A model generated the notes under the pieces. That model searched no databases and was not told the DNA's origin. It saw only the letters and a program-made list of their open reading frames with translations. A stretch of DNA of 64,000 nucleotides, taken from positions 1-64,000 of the forward strand of contig JAFRIV010000024.1 in NCBI GenBank assembly GCA_017432615.1. The letters are read 5' to 3'. Every line of letters starts with the position of its first letter. Within the stretch, counting starts at the first letter, position 1. The translations under genes were made by a program, and so were the position numbers. The stretch comes from Oscillospiraceae bacterium. GTDB taxonomy: Bacteria; Bacillota; Clostridia; Oscillospirales; Oscillospiraceae. Shown here one piece after another: positions 51,749 to 60,517 of the stretch.

Positions 51749-53026
51749 ATGGTTAGAGTAGATCTGTCCGGCGCAAAACAGTTTTTCAAAGGGTCCGGCC
51801 CCGATTTTGAGCTTGCCCGCCAGGCGCATGAAACGCTGGCATCCGGTACCGGAGCAGGTTCCGATTTCACCGGCTGGATGGCTTTCCCCCGGTATATGAA
51901 AGAGCATGAACTTGACAGGATCGTCGCTGCAGCGGAGACTATCCGTTCCCGCTCCAAGGCTCTGGTGGTCATCGGCATCGGCGGGTCTTATCTCGGGGCA
52001 CGCGGCGCCATCGAACTGCTCCGCCCCATCCCGGCAAAAGAGGATCCTCAGATCTTCTTCGTCGGAAACGGCCTGTCTGCCGACTATCTCTGCGATACCC
52101 TCGACCGGCTGGGGGATGCCGACTTTGATGTGAATGTGATCTCCAAATCCGGTACAACGCTGGAACCGGCCGTCGCTTTCCGCATCTTCCGGGAAAAGCT
52201 GGCGCAAAAATACGGCGCCGATGCCGACAAGCACATTTTTGCCACTACCGATGCCGCGCGCGGGGTCCTGAAAGGCCTTGCCAACGAAAACGGCTGGGAG
52301 AGCTTTGTCATCCCCGATGACATCGGCGGACGGTTCAGCGTCCTCACCGCGGTAGGCCTGCTCCCGATGGCTGTCGCCGGTATCGACGTGCGCAAGGTGA
52401 TCGACTGCGCGATTGAAGAGATGGAAGCGCTGGATCTGCGCTCTCCGGAAAACCCCGCCTGGCAGTATGCCGCCGCGCGTCAGCATCTCTACCGCAGCGG
52501 TTACGGCGTGGAGATCCTCGGCTGCTATGAGCCCTCCTTCCGCTTCATGGCAGAGTGGTGGAAACAGCTGTACGGCGAGAGCGAAGGCAAAGACGGGATC
52601 GGCATCTTCCCGGCCTCCGTGGAGTTTACCGCAGACCTGCATTCCATGGGCCAGTATATTCAGGAAGGCGCCCGGATCATTTACGAGAGCATCGTCCGTT
52701 TCGACCGCTCTCTCAGAAGCTATGCCATCCCCTTTGAGCAGGCCAATGCCGACGGGCTGAACTATGTGGCCGGCCGCAACATGAGCGAAGTTTCCTCCAT
52801 CGCCGCGGATGCCGTCAAGGAAGCCCATATCTCCGGCGGCGTGCCCAACATCCAGATCAATGTTCCCCGCCGCGACGAAGCAGGCTTTGCCGCGCTTGTG
52901 TGCTTCTTTGAGATGGCCTGCGGCATCTCGGGCTACATCAGCGGTGTCAACCCCTTCAACCAGCCCGGTGTGGAAGCCTACAAGAAGAATATGTTCCGCA
53001 TGCTCGGCAAACCCGGTGCTGTCTGA
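51749..53026 (+). CDS. pgi: Glucose-6-phosphate isomerase
   Basis: 425 residues from ATG 51749 (GGAGG 5 nt upstream). SIS-fold motifs VIGIGGSYLGARGAIE, VISKSGTTLEPAVAFRIF, and DDIGGRFSVLTAVGLLP with the catalytic Glu region QYIQEGARIIYES. It interconverts glucose-6-phosphate and fructose-6-phosphate. Slightly shorter than the usual ~450 of Firmicute enzymes but with all motifs. Monocistronic with its own promoter and terminator. Confidence 0.96.
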   Translation: MVRVDLSGAKQFFKGSGPDFELARQAHETLASGTGAGSDFTGWMAFPRYMKEHELDRIVAAAETIRSRSKALVVIGIGGSYLGARGAIELLRPIPAKEDPQIFFVGNGLSADYLCDTLDRLGDADFDVNVISKSGTTLEPAVAFRIFREKLAQKYGADADKHIFATTDAARGVLKGLANENGWESFVIPDDIGGRFSVLTAVGLLPMAVAGIDVRKVIDCAIEEMEALDLRSPENPAWQYAAARQHLYRSGYGVEILGCYEPSFRFMAEWWKQLYGESEGKDGIGIFPASVEFTADLHSMGQYIQEGARIIYESIVRFDRSLRSYAIPFEQANADGLNYVAGRNMSEVSSIAADAVKEAHISGGVPNIQINVPRRDEAGFAALVCFFEMACGISGYISGVNPFNQPGVEAYKKNMFRMLGKPGAV

Positions 53027-53046
53027 TTTTTCTCCGATAACCGTTC

Positions 53047-53095
53047 GACCCCTTTCGGCGTATCGAAACGATATCCCGAAAGGGGTCTTCCTTTA
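53047..53095 (+). terminator. pgi terminator
   Basis: GACCCCTTTCGG (53047-53058) pairs with CCGAAAGGGGTC (53076-53087), then TTCCTTTATT. An inner ATCG/CGAT adds to the stem. Confidence 0.85.
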
Positions 53096-53146
53096 TTCTA
53101 TTCTTTTTTGCCCGCTCACCGGGGGGATTCCCTACAGCGAAGCTCT

Positions 53147-54421
53147 TTACGGGCAGTACTTCAGGCAGCACTTTTTCAGCTTTTTCCCGCTGCCGCAGGG
53201 GCAGGGATCATTTCTGGAAAGGCCTTTGAAGCGCGCCCTCTCCTGCAAGGTCAGTTCTTCCATGATCTGCTGCCTGCTCCGCCCCAGGGCGGAGAGGCGC
53301 ATGGCTTCCTTCAGGCGCGGCACCGCGTAGGCAAAAAAGTCTTTCAATCCCTCGCAGAGAAAATACTGCTTCTCCGTCTCCCCCTCCGTGGGGAGAAAGC
53401 GATCCTTCGGGCAGCCGCCATGGCAGAACATTCGCCATTCACATTCCCGGCAAGCCCTGGGTTGACCGGTTTTTTTCCGCATTCCGAACTCCCGCTGGGC
53501 AGGGGAATCCACCAGATCACGCAGGCTTGTATCCTGAAGGGAGCCGATACGGTACTGCGGTTTTACAAAGTGGTCACAGGAATAGACGCTGCCGTCTTTT
53601 TCCGCCACGGGCACATCGCCGCACTCCTCCCGCATCCAGCAAAGATTTGCCGGCGTACCGCTGAGCACCAGCGCCATCTCGCTGAAAAGCTGGACTTCCG
53701 TCCGGTCCAGGTCGTGAAACAGCCACTCCGAAAACACTTCTTTTAAAAAAGTGCCGTATTTTTCGGGGAGCACGGATTCCTCCGTGACGGATGTTTCCCC
53801 GTTTCGCACCACGACGGGGATGAACTGCATCCATCCCGTTTGGAATTCCCGCAGGGCACGGTAGATCTGTTTTCCGTTTTTTGATGCGGCGGCCGTCACC
53901 GTGCAGAGCAGATCCGCCTCGATGCCGTGCTGCTGCAGCAGGCGGATGGATGCCGCGATACGTTCATACGTCGGTCGCTGCGCCGTATCCTTCCGGAACA
54001 GGTCATGGTTCGCCCGGTCCCCGTCGATGCTGAGGCTCACATCAAAATGCTCCTGCCGCAAAAAGGCGCACCATTCTTTGTCAAGGGCAAGGCCGTTAGT
54101 CTGCAGATTGTTCCAGCATTCCCACCCGGCCGGCAGCATTTTTTTCTGCAGCGCCACAGCCTCCCGGTAAAAGGGCAGCCCCGCCAGGGTAGGCTCCCCG
54201 CCGTGCCAGGTAAAAGAGACCACCGGCCCCGGAGAGGATGTGATCGCATCCCGGATCAGTCTTTCCAGCACTTCTCGGGACATGCGGCCCTTGTCATTGC
54301 TTCCCTCCGTGTGCAGATAATAGCAATAGGTACAGCGCATATTGCAGGCGGAGCCCACAGGCTTCGCCATCACGGCAAATGGCCTCCGTTCCTTCTCCGG
54401 AGGTTCCTTTCCGACAGGCAT
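53147..54421 (-). CDS. Anaerobic sulfatase-maturase-like radical SAM/SPASM protein with SEC-C tail
   Basis: 424 residues. Radical SAM motif GSACNMRCTYCYY, then FTWHGGEPTLAG and LSIDGDRANHDLFRK, as in anSME. Two auxiliary-cluster regions follow (CWMREECGDVPVAEKDGSVY, then CDHFV and CRECEWRMFCHGGCPKDR). A SEC-C zinc motif (DPCPCGSGKKLKKCCL) ends it. anSMEs convert Cys or Ser of sulfatases to formylglycine. No sulfatase is in the window, so the target is elsewhere or different. Last gene of a compact four-gene run. Confidence 0.9.
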   Translation of the reverse strand: MPVGKEPPEKERRPFAVMAKPVGSACNMRCTYCYYLHTEGSNDKGRMSREVLERLIRDAITSSPGPVVSFTWHGGEPTLAGLPFYREAVALQKKMLPAGWECWNNLQTNGLALDKEWCAFLRQEHFDVSLSIDGDRANHDLFRKDTAQRPTYERIAASIRLLQQHGIEADLLCTVTAAASKNGKQIYRALREFQTGWMQFIPVVVRNGETSVTEESVLPEKYGTFLKEVFSEWLFHDLDRTEVQLFSEMALVLSGTPANLCWMREECGDVPVAEKDGSVYSCDHFVKPQYRIGSLQDTSLRDLVDSPAQREFGMRKKTGQPRACRECEWRMFCHGGCPKDRFLPTEGETEKQYFLCEGLKDFFAYAVPRLKEAMRLSALGRSRQQIMEELTLQERARFKGLSRNDPCPCGSGKKLKKCCLKYCP

Positions 54422-54436
54422 CCGGCTGACCTCCGC

Positions 54437-55204
54437 CTATTCTTTCAGATGTCTGTCAAGGAAGGCCAGTGTCGCATTCCAGGAATCCATGGCCGCTTCC
54501 TGCCGATACATCGGCCTGTGATAATACCAGATGCCGTGCCCGGCGCCGTCATAGCGGCGGAATTCATACTCCTTTCCGCACGCTTTCAGGCGGTCTTCCA
54601 GAATATCCACCTGTTCCCTGTCCGGATTTGCATCGTCATTTCCGAAAATGCCCAGCAGCGGGATCTGCAGGCGGTCCGTATAGTCTACGGGTGCCACCGG
54701 GCGGGCTTCGGAAAGCCTCTCGGCGCCCGCCACCACGTCTCCGCCCCAGCAGTCTACAACCGCATCAAATCCGTCCACCGTACAGGCGGCCAGAAACGCA
54801 TGCCGCCCGCCGGAGCACATGCCGATCACGCCGACTTTTCCGTTTGTCAGGGGCTGGGATTTCAGAAAGGCAAGACAGCCTTTGGCGTCTTCCATCACAC
54901 TGCTGTCTTTCACCAGGCCCATCGTCTGCATCCTTCCCGCAACCTCCGCGGGCTTTCCGGAGCCGTAATCCTGATAAATATCGGGGCAGAGCACGCTGAA
55001 ACCGTGGTTGGCAAAGCGAAAGCTCGTCTCCCGGCACCATTCATCCCACCCCGGCATATGGGGGATCAGCACCAGCCCGGGGTGTTTGCCTGCGGAAAGG
55101 GGGCGTGCCCAGTAGCAGTTGATGTGCTTTCCTTCGTGCCCGTTAAGCGCAACGGTCTCCGCGATCACGCCGGAATAGGCATCCGTCTGAAAATCATTCC
55201 ACAT
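54437..55204 (-). CDS. Dienelactone hydrolase-family protein
   Basis: 255 residues. Nucleophile Cys in GVIGMCSGGRHAF, Asp in FGNDDANPDREQ, and His in GAGHGIWYY form the DLH triad. It hydrolyses a lactone or ester in the cytoplasm; substrate unknown. It lies 15 nt upstream of the maturase and 5 nt downstream of the GGDEF gene. Confidence 0.88.
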   Translation of the reverse strand: MWNDFQTDAYSGVIAETVALNGHEGKHINCYWARPLSAGKHPGLVLIPHMPGWDEWCRETSFRFANHGFSVLCPDIYQDYGSGKPAEVAGRMQTMGLVKDSSVMEDAKGCLAFLKSQPLTNGKVGVIGMCSGGRHAFLAACTVDGFDAVVDCWGGDVVAGAERLSEARPVAPVDYTDRLQIPLLGIFGNDDANPDREQVDILEDRLKACGKEYEFRRYDGAGHGIWYYHRPMYRQEAAMDSWNATLAFLDRHLKE

Positions 55205-55209
55205 AATTG

Positions 55210-56346
55210 TTACCTCCCAGCTTTGTGTCTCCGTTTTTCCTCATAGAGTGCGCTGTCGGCACGCTCTACCAGCTGCTCAAAACTCTCATCCGGCATGTAA
55301 ACGGCACTTCCGATGCTGAAGCGCAGCACATAAGGCGGCTGCTTTTCACGGTTGAAGGCCGTGCACCGGTCCTCGAGCATCTGCATATACGCCCGGATCT
55401 CCGTCTCGTCGGGAAAGAAACCCATGATCAGAAATTCATCTCCGCCGTAGCGGGCAACAAATGCCTGCAGGGAGCCCAACGATCCTGTCAGAACCTTCGC
55501 CGCTGCAACGAGGGCCTGGTCTCCCGTGGGATGGCCCTGGGTATCATTGATGGTTTTAAAGTTATCCAGGTCGATCATGAACAGGCACAGCAGTTTTTGC
55601 GGCGAGGCCTGTTTGACATACTCCGCAAAGACCTTTTTCAGCGTCTTCCGGTTGTTGAGCCCGGTGAGGCTGTCCCGCACGATCTCCCCGTCCTGATCAT
55701 CCATATAGATCAGTATGATGGACACGGCCGCACAGGTCCATGTCCCCGGCATGCCCGAAAAAGGCAGGGCTGCAAAAGTCCCGATCACCGGGATGATATA
55801 AAACCCCAGAAGTTTTCGGATCACCGCCAGATCCGTTCTTTCTCTCTGAAACAGCAGGGTAAAGAGAATATGCACCAGGGAGATCAGCAGCAGCGACAAA
55901 GACCCGACGATCTGCACCCAGAAATACTGACCCCTGACATAGACGTTTTTATCATCGATGTAGAAGATCCACTCGGTTTTAACGGACAGAAGATTCAGCG
56001 CAATGAAAAACATCACCGACAGCAGCATCAAGCGAAACAGCTTCTTCGTGATATGATGGCCCAGCGTCTCCAGTACATAAAGATACCACAGCACGCCCAG
56101 CACCTCCGCGCCACTTAAAAACACCGCATTGACGACGGCATTCAGCAGTCTGCCGCCCGGGAACTGCCTGCCGTCGATCAGCATCCACAGAATATCCAGC
56201 GCAAGCGTGAGCATGATCCCGTAGACCGTATTCCGAAACAGAATGCGGCTCATCTGCTGGCTGATGTTGTTTTTGCTCTGATAGGCAATAAAGCAGAGGA
56301 TCAGAAGAAACAGCACATCGATTTCAACATGAATTGCCGTCGCCAT
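55210..56346 (-). CDS. Membrane diguanylate cyclase (GGDEF)
   Basis: 378 residues. About six membrane helices (~1-215) of an unnamed sensor type precede a GGDEF domain (~225-375) with DSLTGLNNRKTL, DLDNFKTINDTQGHPTGD and the intact signature RYGGDEFLIMG. No RxxD inhibitory site is seen five residues before GGDEF, so product inhibition may be absent. It makes c-di-GMP. Member of the four-gene operon. Confidence 0.9.
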   Translation of the reverse strand: MATAIHVEIDVLFLLILCFIAYQSKNNISQQMSRILFRNTVYGIMLTLALDILWMLIDGRQFPGGRLLNAVVNAVFLSGAEVLGVLWYLYVLETLGHHITKKLFRLMLLSVMFFIALNLLSVKTEWIFYIDDKNVYVRGQYFWVQIVGSLSLLLISLVHILFTLLFQRERTDLAVIRKLLGFYIIPVIGTFAALPFSGMPGTWTCAAVSIILIYMDDQDGEIVRDSLTGLNNRKTLKKVFAEYVKQASPQKLLCLFMIDLDNFKTINDTQGHPTGDQALVAAAKVLTGSLGSLQAFVARYGGDEFLIMGFFPDETEIRAYMQMLEDRCTAFNREKQPPYVLRFSIGSAVYMPDESFEQLVERADSALYEEKRRHKAGR

Positions 56347-56350
56347 AAGA

Positions 56351-57073
56351 TCATCTTCTCTCCTTCCCTATATAATAGGAGTATTTTACAGGATTTTCCC
56401 CGGGTTGTAAAGTATCCCCGGAGCGTTTTATCCGGCATTTTTTAGACCGCCGTCTCACGATCGCCTGCAAAACCCATCCGACCGCCAGAAACAGCGCCAG
56501 CAGCATCAATATTGCATAGAATACCCCGATCCCCAGGGTAGTATACCCCTTGGTGTCCGGCCGAAAGCCGAACCACCCCGCCGGGGCATTGTAATTCAGA
56601 AAAGGATAGGGTGCGGTCATCTGCCTTGCCCCCCAGCGCACGCCCGCCTGCCCAAGGGTCAGGATGAAGAGCAGATACGCTACGGGCGGAAACAGGGCGA
56701 TCCCAAGGTGCTTTCTTTCCCAGGGATAATCCGCATCATGCAACAGAAAGTCCGCCGTGGCGGCAAACGGGGTAATGAGATGCAGGCACAAGCTGGCATA
56801 ATGGTCCTGCCGGTAGGCCGCCGCGATCCCCTTCGGCTCCATCGGGGCGAGCACGAACAGATATACGAGAAACGTGATCAGGATCGAAACCACTGCCGTA
56901 TACTTCCAGAGCCGAAAGGGCCTCCCGCTCACTATCTGGCAGAATACCACCGCCGCCACATACAGGTTGGAAAGCTGGGTAAAAAACGTAAATCCCATCG
57001 GCCAGTGGAGCATCCGCACAACGGCATATCCCGTTGAACACAGTATGATCAGTTTTAAGATGTTTTTTCTCAT
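56351..57073 (-). CDS. Pr6Pr-family integral membrane protein
   Basis: 240 residues with six helices. FTFFTQLSNLYVAAVVFCQI near residue 30 and LCLHLITPFAATADFLLHD in the middle match the Pr6Pr (six-helix) family of unknown function. A basic cytoplasmic tail follows. First gene of the operon that continues with the GGDEF, DLH and maturase genes, with a 4-nt gap to the next. Confidence 0.8.
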   Translation of the reverse strand: MRKNILKLIILCSTGYAVVRMLHWPMGFTFFTQLSNLYVAAVVFCQIVSGRPFRLWKYTAVVSILITFLVYLFVLAPMEPKGIAAAYRQDHYASLCLHLITPFAATADFLLHDADYPWERKHLGIALFPPVAYLLFILTLGQAGVRWGARQMTAPYPFLNYNAPAGWFGFRPDTKGYTTLGIGVFYAILMLLALFLAVGWVLQAIVRRRSKKCRIKRSGDTLQPGENPVKYSYYIGKERR

Positions 57074-57434
57074 TTGCGCATTCCGTTCTTCCGCCGCTGA
57101 CAGTTTTTTATTTAGACAGTATTTTACAAAAACTCTCCCGGTTTGTAAATAAAAAACTCAGAACAACAGCCTCTCCGCAGAGAATCTCTTTTAACTATTA
57201 TCGATGTTTCTCCGGATCTTTTCGTTTGATCGTATGCTGCTCTTTCAAACAGCCTCGACAGGATACTGAAAAGAAAATCCTGTATCGGTCAGTTTATTAT
57301 TGACCCCGGTTTGTTCAGGCAGTATACTTCCTATGAGCTCTCCGCGTTTTCCGTCTCGCATTCATGATAGCGGCAGGAAAAAAAGACTGTTTGCCGTATA
57401 ATACAAGATCCACAAATCTTTCGGAGGAAAAACT
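57074..57434. other. Divergent intergenic region
   Basis: 360 bp of AT-rich DNA. A TATAAT at 57397-57402 upstream of the zinc-ribbon gene has only a weak -35 match. Nothing else is recognised. Confidence 0.4.
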
Positions 57435-57944
57435 ATGCCCTATTGTCCATCCTGCGGCACCCGTTTGCCTGACAATGCAAATTTCTGCTCATCCTGCGGT
57501 GCCCGTGTTCATTCTGTGCAGAGAAATACATCTGTATACGACTTCAATAAAGAGAAAAGAGAGGCCATAGACGCCGGGAAGCGTGCCCTTGATTCCCTTT
57601 ATGCGGCAAGAAATGAATTAAATAAAGCCAGAAACTGGGGTATCGCGGATATTCTCGGCGGCGGGGCCATCACGAGCATGATCAAGCGTTCCAAGATGAA
57701 GGATGCGCAGAAATACATCGAGCTGGCAAAAAGAGATCTGCGCAAGTTCAGCAATGAACTGAGCGATGTGGCCGGCCTCATGTTTCTTGATTTTGACGCA
57801 AATGATTTTCTTTCCTTCGCCGACTGGTTTTTTGACGGCTTTGCAGTGGATTTCCTCGTCCAGGACCGCATCAACAAAGCAAAGAATCAGGTGGAAGAGG
57901 CTATTTCCCGTGTAGAACACGTTTTACGCCAGCTGAATGCATAA
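57435..57944 (+). CDS. Zinc-ribbon protein with helical C-terminal domain
   Basis: 169 residues. N-terminal zinc ribbon with two CxxC knuckles (YCPSCGTRLPDNANFCSSCG). Residues ~40-169 are helical (KEKREAIDAGKRALDSLYAA, then RNELNKARNWGIADILGGGA and ITSMIKRSKMKDAQKYIEL), a known extension of Clostridial zinc-ribbon proteins of unknown function. No membrane segment. GGAGG lies 8 nt before the ATG. Confidence 0.75.
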   Translation: MPYCPSCGTRLPDNANFCSSCGARVHSVQRNTSVYDFNKEKREAIDAGKRALDSLYAARNELNKARNWGIADILGGGAITSMIKRSKMKDAQKYIELAKRDLRKFSNELSDVAGLMFLDFDANDFLSFADWFFDGFAVDFLVQDRINKAKNQVEEAISRVEHVLRQLNA

Positions 57945-58001
57945 TACTTGAAAAGCCGATCCGTCCTGAAAAGCCGGGATGGTAAAAAGCAAAGCTGATG
58001 G

Positions 58002-58120
58002 GGCGTCGGGCGCATTTTGGCTGACACACAGTACCTTTAGGTACTGTGCAACTCTGTCTCTGTATCTTACTCTTACTCTGTATCTTACTCTTAATCTGTA
58101 TCTGTATCTTACTCTTTATC
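58002..58120. repeat. Hairpin-plus-hexamer-array element, copy A
   Basis: GGCGTCGGGCGCATTTT leads to the hairpin ACAGTACC-ttta-GGTACTGT (58028-58047), then ~11 tandem hexamers of two main types, TGTATC and TTACTC (58055-58120). The leader and hairpin align with copy B at 62087; the arrays differ. Confidence 0.8.
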
Positions 58121-58252
58121 TTGGTTACAAATTAACACAACACAGGGTAAAAATTACCACTCTCCCCTCTGCAGGCGAGTTCCCTGCGTGACACACCTTG
58201 TCCTCTTCTGTGTGGTCTGGAAGGGCAATTTGAAGCAATGGTTTAAGATTGT

Positions 58253-58358
58253 GTGCCGGTCGGTGCCGGTCTATTCCTAAACTTTCCTCGCGCGCGAGAA
58301 AAAGAAAAAAAATATTGTCTATAGAAAAGTTTTGTTTTTGACCGGCATCGACCGGCAC
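58253..58358. repeat. Inverted GTGCCGGTCG repeats around an AT-rich core
   Basis: GTGCCGGTCGGTGCCGGTC (58253-58271) and its inverse with one mismatch (58340-58358) enclose CGCGCGCG and a long A-rich stretch. Each arm is itself a doubled TGCCGGTC. It could be an old replication origin or a transposon end; no gene is nearby. Confidence 0.5.
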
Positions 58359-58549
58359 ATCATTCAAAATGCTGAGTCAAAAACCAATACAAAAAGCAGG
58401 TGTGAAACCATCACCGGCCGGAGTACGGATGAAGAGCCGAAGAAGGTGATTTTGTCTGCTCCTTTTAGGCGCGTCAGAATGCGCTGTACGGCGTTTTGGG
58501 CTTTTACCATGTATTTCATGTCGAAGGGCTCTATGCGCTGAGAGTGCCG

Positions 58550-58689
58550 TTAAAATGCGTCTGAGAGCATTTTAAGCGAAGAGGTCTGCAATATATAGTG
58601 TTTCAAGCCGCTTGAATGCTATATATTGTGTTTTCTGCTGCTTGAAGAATTATTAAAAAAGGTGCCGGGAACTATCCCTGACACCTTTT
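58550..58689. terminator. Three consecutive hairpins, the last a terminator of the sugar ABC operon
   Basis: TTAAAATGC/GCATTTTAA (58550-58575), CAATATATAG/CTATATATTG with an inner TTCAAG/CTTGAA (58589-58628), and AAAAGGTG.../...CACCTTTT (58657-58689). The last one ends the leftward transporter operon. The remainder of 57945-58737 has no further recognisable content. Confidence 0.65.
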
Positions 58690-58737
58690 CGTTTTAATTT
58701 GAGAAACAGATACCACTGAGCCAATCCTGAGACCGTC

Positions 58738-59574
58738 TCAACCTTTGACGGAACCGGCAGTCATGCCTTTTACCAGTGACTTTTGAGCGATGAAGATAAA
58801 CAGCGCAGTCGGAATCGTGGAAAGTGTGATAGCAGCTGCCATATTTCCCCATTCCACAGCATAACTGGTAATGAAGAAAGATGTCCCGACCGTTGCTGTG
58901 ATCGAATTTTTGAATGACAGGATCCCGCTGAAAAGATACTCATTCCAGCTGGTGATAAATCCCAAAATAGCAGTGGAGCCGATTCCGGGAAGCAGCACCG
59001 GAATTAATACACGAGTCAGGATCTGAATCGTATTGGCCCCGTCAATCGAAGCAGCCTCCTCTATTTCCTTCGGCAGATCCTGAATATAGCCGATGAACAG
59101 CAGAAGTGACGTTGGTGTGATAAAAAGAGTATGCATAAAGATGATCGCTATTTTTGTGTCCAGCAGCTTGAATCTGTTGAAGATCAGAAAAACGGGTATC
59201 GCGAAAGCCAGGGCAGGAGCCAGACGCAGCAGCATGGTTGACCCAAGGATCACATCCCCAACGCCGTGATAGCGTACAATGGAATATGCCGCCGGAATGG
59301 TTAAAACAATAGCGATAGCTGAAGAAATCACCGCAATGATAAAGGAGTTCCACAGATAAAGGCGAAAGTCAAAGCTGCCCTTCCCAAGTACGTTGCGAAA
59401 ATTATCGAGGGTCGGTTTGAATATCCACTTTGGAGGAGTGGAAGAGATCGTAAACGGACTTTTGAAAGCAGTCAGGACGTTGGTAATCAAACCGATATCC
59501 AGAACAATAACGATAAGAATGACAGCAATCACAGTAAAGATCGTGCTAAGACGTTTTTTCTGTTTTCTGCTCAT
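58738..59574 (-). CDS. Sugar ABC transporter permease (MalG-type)
   Basis: 278 residues, six helices. The EAA loop EIEEAASIDGANTIQILTRV is typical of CUT1 transporters. The N-terminus is short as in MalG. It forms the channel with the MalF-type permease one nucleotide upstream. Last gene of the operon; there is no ATPase gene, so a shared MsmK-like ATPase elsewhere must energise it. Confidence 0.92.
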   Translation of the reverse strand: MSRKQKKRLSTIFTVIAVILIVIVLDIGLITNVLTAFKSPFTISSTPPKWIFKPTLDNFRNVLGKGSFDFRLYLWNSFIIAVISSAIAIVLTIPAAYSIVRYHGVGDVILGSTMLLRLAPALAFAIPVFLIFNRFKLLDTKIAIIFMHTLFITPTSLLLFIGYIQDLPKEIEEAASIDGANTIQILTRVLIPVLLPGIGSTAILGFITSWNEYLFSGILSFKNSITATVGTSFFITSYAVEWGNMAAAITLSTIPTALFIFIAQKSLVKGMTAGSVKG

Positions 59575-59575
59575 C

Positions 59576-60436
59576 TTATTTATCTCCTTTTGTCGTTCGC
59601 CTTACCAGATAGAGAGAAGGAACCAGCAGAATCAGTGCTAGTGCAAAGGATGCAGCACAGGCCATACCATAATCCGAACGCTGGAAAGCCCTGCGGTAAA
59701 TGAAAATAGAGACAGATTGTGTAAATGTTCCGGGGCCGCCTGCAGTCATGGCAAAGATCAGTTCAAATATCAGGAAAGACTGCAATAATTTTTCAAGAAA
59801 AGTGATGCCGAAAATAGCGGAAATCGTCGGGATCGTGACATGGATCAGCTTTTGAAAAGCATTGGCACCGTCCATTGTCGCCGCCTCCAGCAGTTCCTGC
59901 GGAACACCCTGCATGGCAGAATACATATTAATGAACACAAACGGCATACGGTTGATTGTATCTGCACCGATAATCGTTGGATTCACCCAAGCCATTCCCA
60001 ACAAAGCTGTGGTCCCGGTCAGGCCTGAAAGCAGATATGCAATCGGTCCAACAGATTCGTTGAAGAGCAGGCGGAACATAGTGCCCATCAGGAAAGGTGC
60101 AACAACCATCGGCATCAGGATCAACGTTGTTGCCAGTCCCTTCCCTGGAAAATCGCGCTGAAAAAGCCAGGAGATCAAAATACCGAGGACCATCTGGATA
60201 AAGGTACAGATGATTGCAAACTTCAGGCTCCATAATAAAGCCTGCCCAAATTCGGAATTACTGAAGAGTTTGATATAATTTTGCAGCCCGATAAAAGTCG
60301 GATTTTCAATATTATTGATCCTGGCATTGAACAAACTCAGCCGAAGCCCATACAGAATCGGATAAAGTGCAAATGCCACCAGCCAAATCGTCAGAGGCAG
60401 GAGAAGCAATAAACTGATTATTTTTTTCTTTTTCAT
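59576..60436 (-). CDS. Sugar ABC transporter permease (MalF-type)
   Basis: 286 residues, six helices. EAA loop ELLEAATMDGANAFQKLIHV. Only one nucleotide separates it from the MalG-type gene. It lies 81 nt after the binding-protein gene, across an attenuating hairpin. Confidence 0.92.
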   Translation of the reverse strand: MKKKKIISLLLLLPLTIWLVAFALYPILYGLRLSLFNARINNIENPTFIGLQNYIKLFSNSEFGQALLWSLKFAIICTFIQMVLGILISWLFQRDFPGKGLATTLILMPMVVAPFLMGTMFRLLFNESVGPIAYLLSGLTGTTALLGMAWVNPTIIGADTINRMPFVFINMYSAMQGVPQELLEAATMDGANAFQKLIHVTIPTISAIFGITFLEKLLQSFLIFELIFAMTAGGPGTFTQSVSIFIYRRAFQRSDYGMACAASFALALILLVPSLYLVRRTTKGDK

Positions 60437-60471
60437 AGAATCCGCATAACCTCTGGTCTTTAAATGATAAA

Positions 60472-60496
60472 AGGACGGAACTATTTGCTCCGTCCT
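60472..60496 (-). terminator. Partial terminator between binding protein and permeases
   Basis: AGGACGGA/TCCGTCCT with a 9-nt loop, then TTTTATC on the minus strand. Such hairpins commonly lower permease expression relative to the binding protein. Confidence 0.6.
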
Positions 60497-60517
60497 ATTA
60501 TTAGATTCACTCAGATC

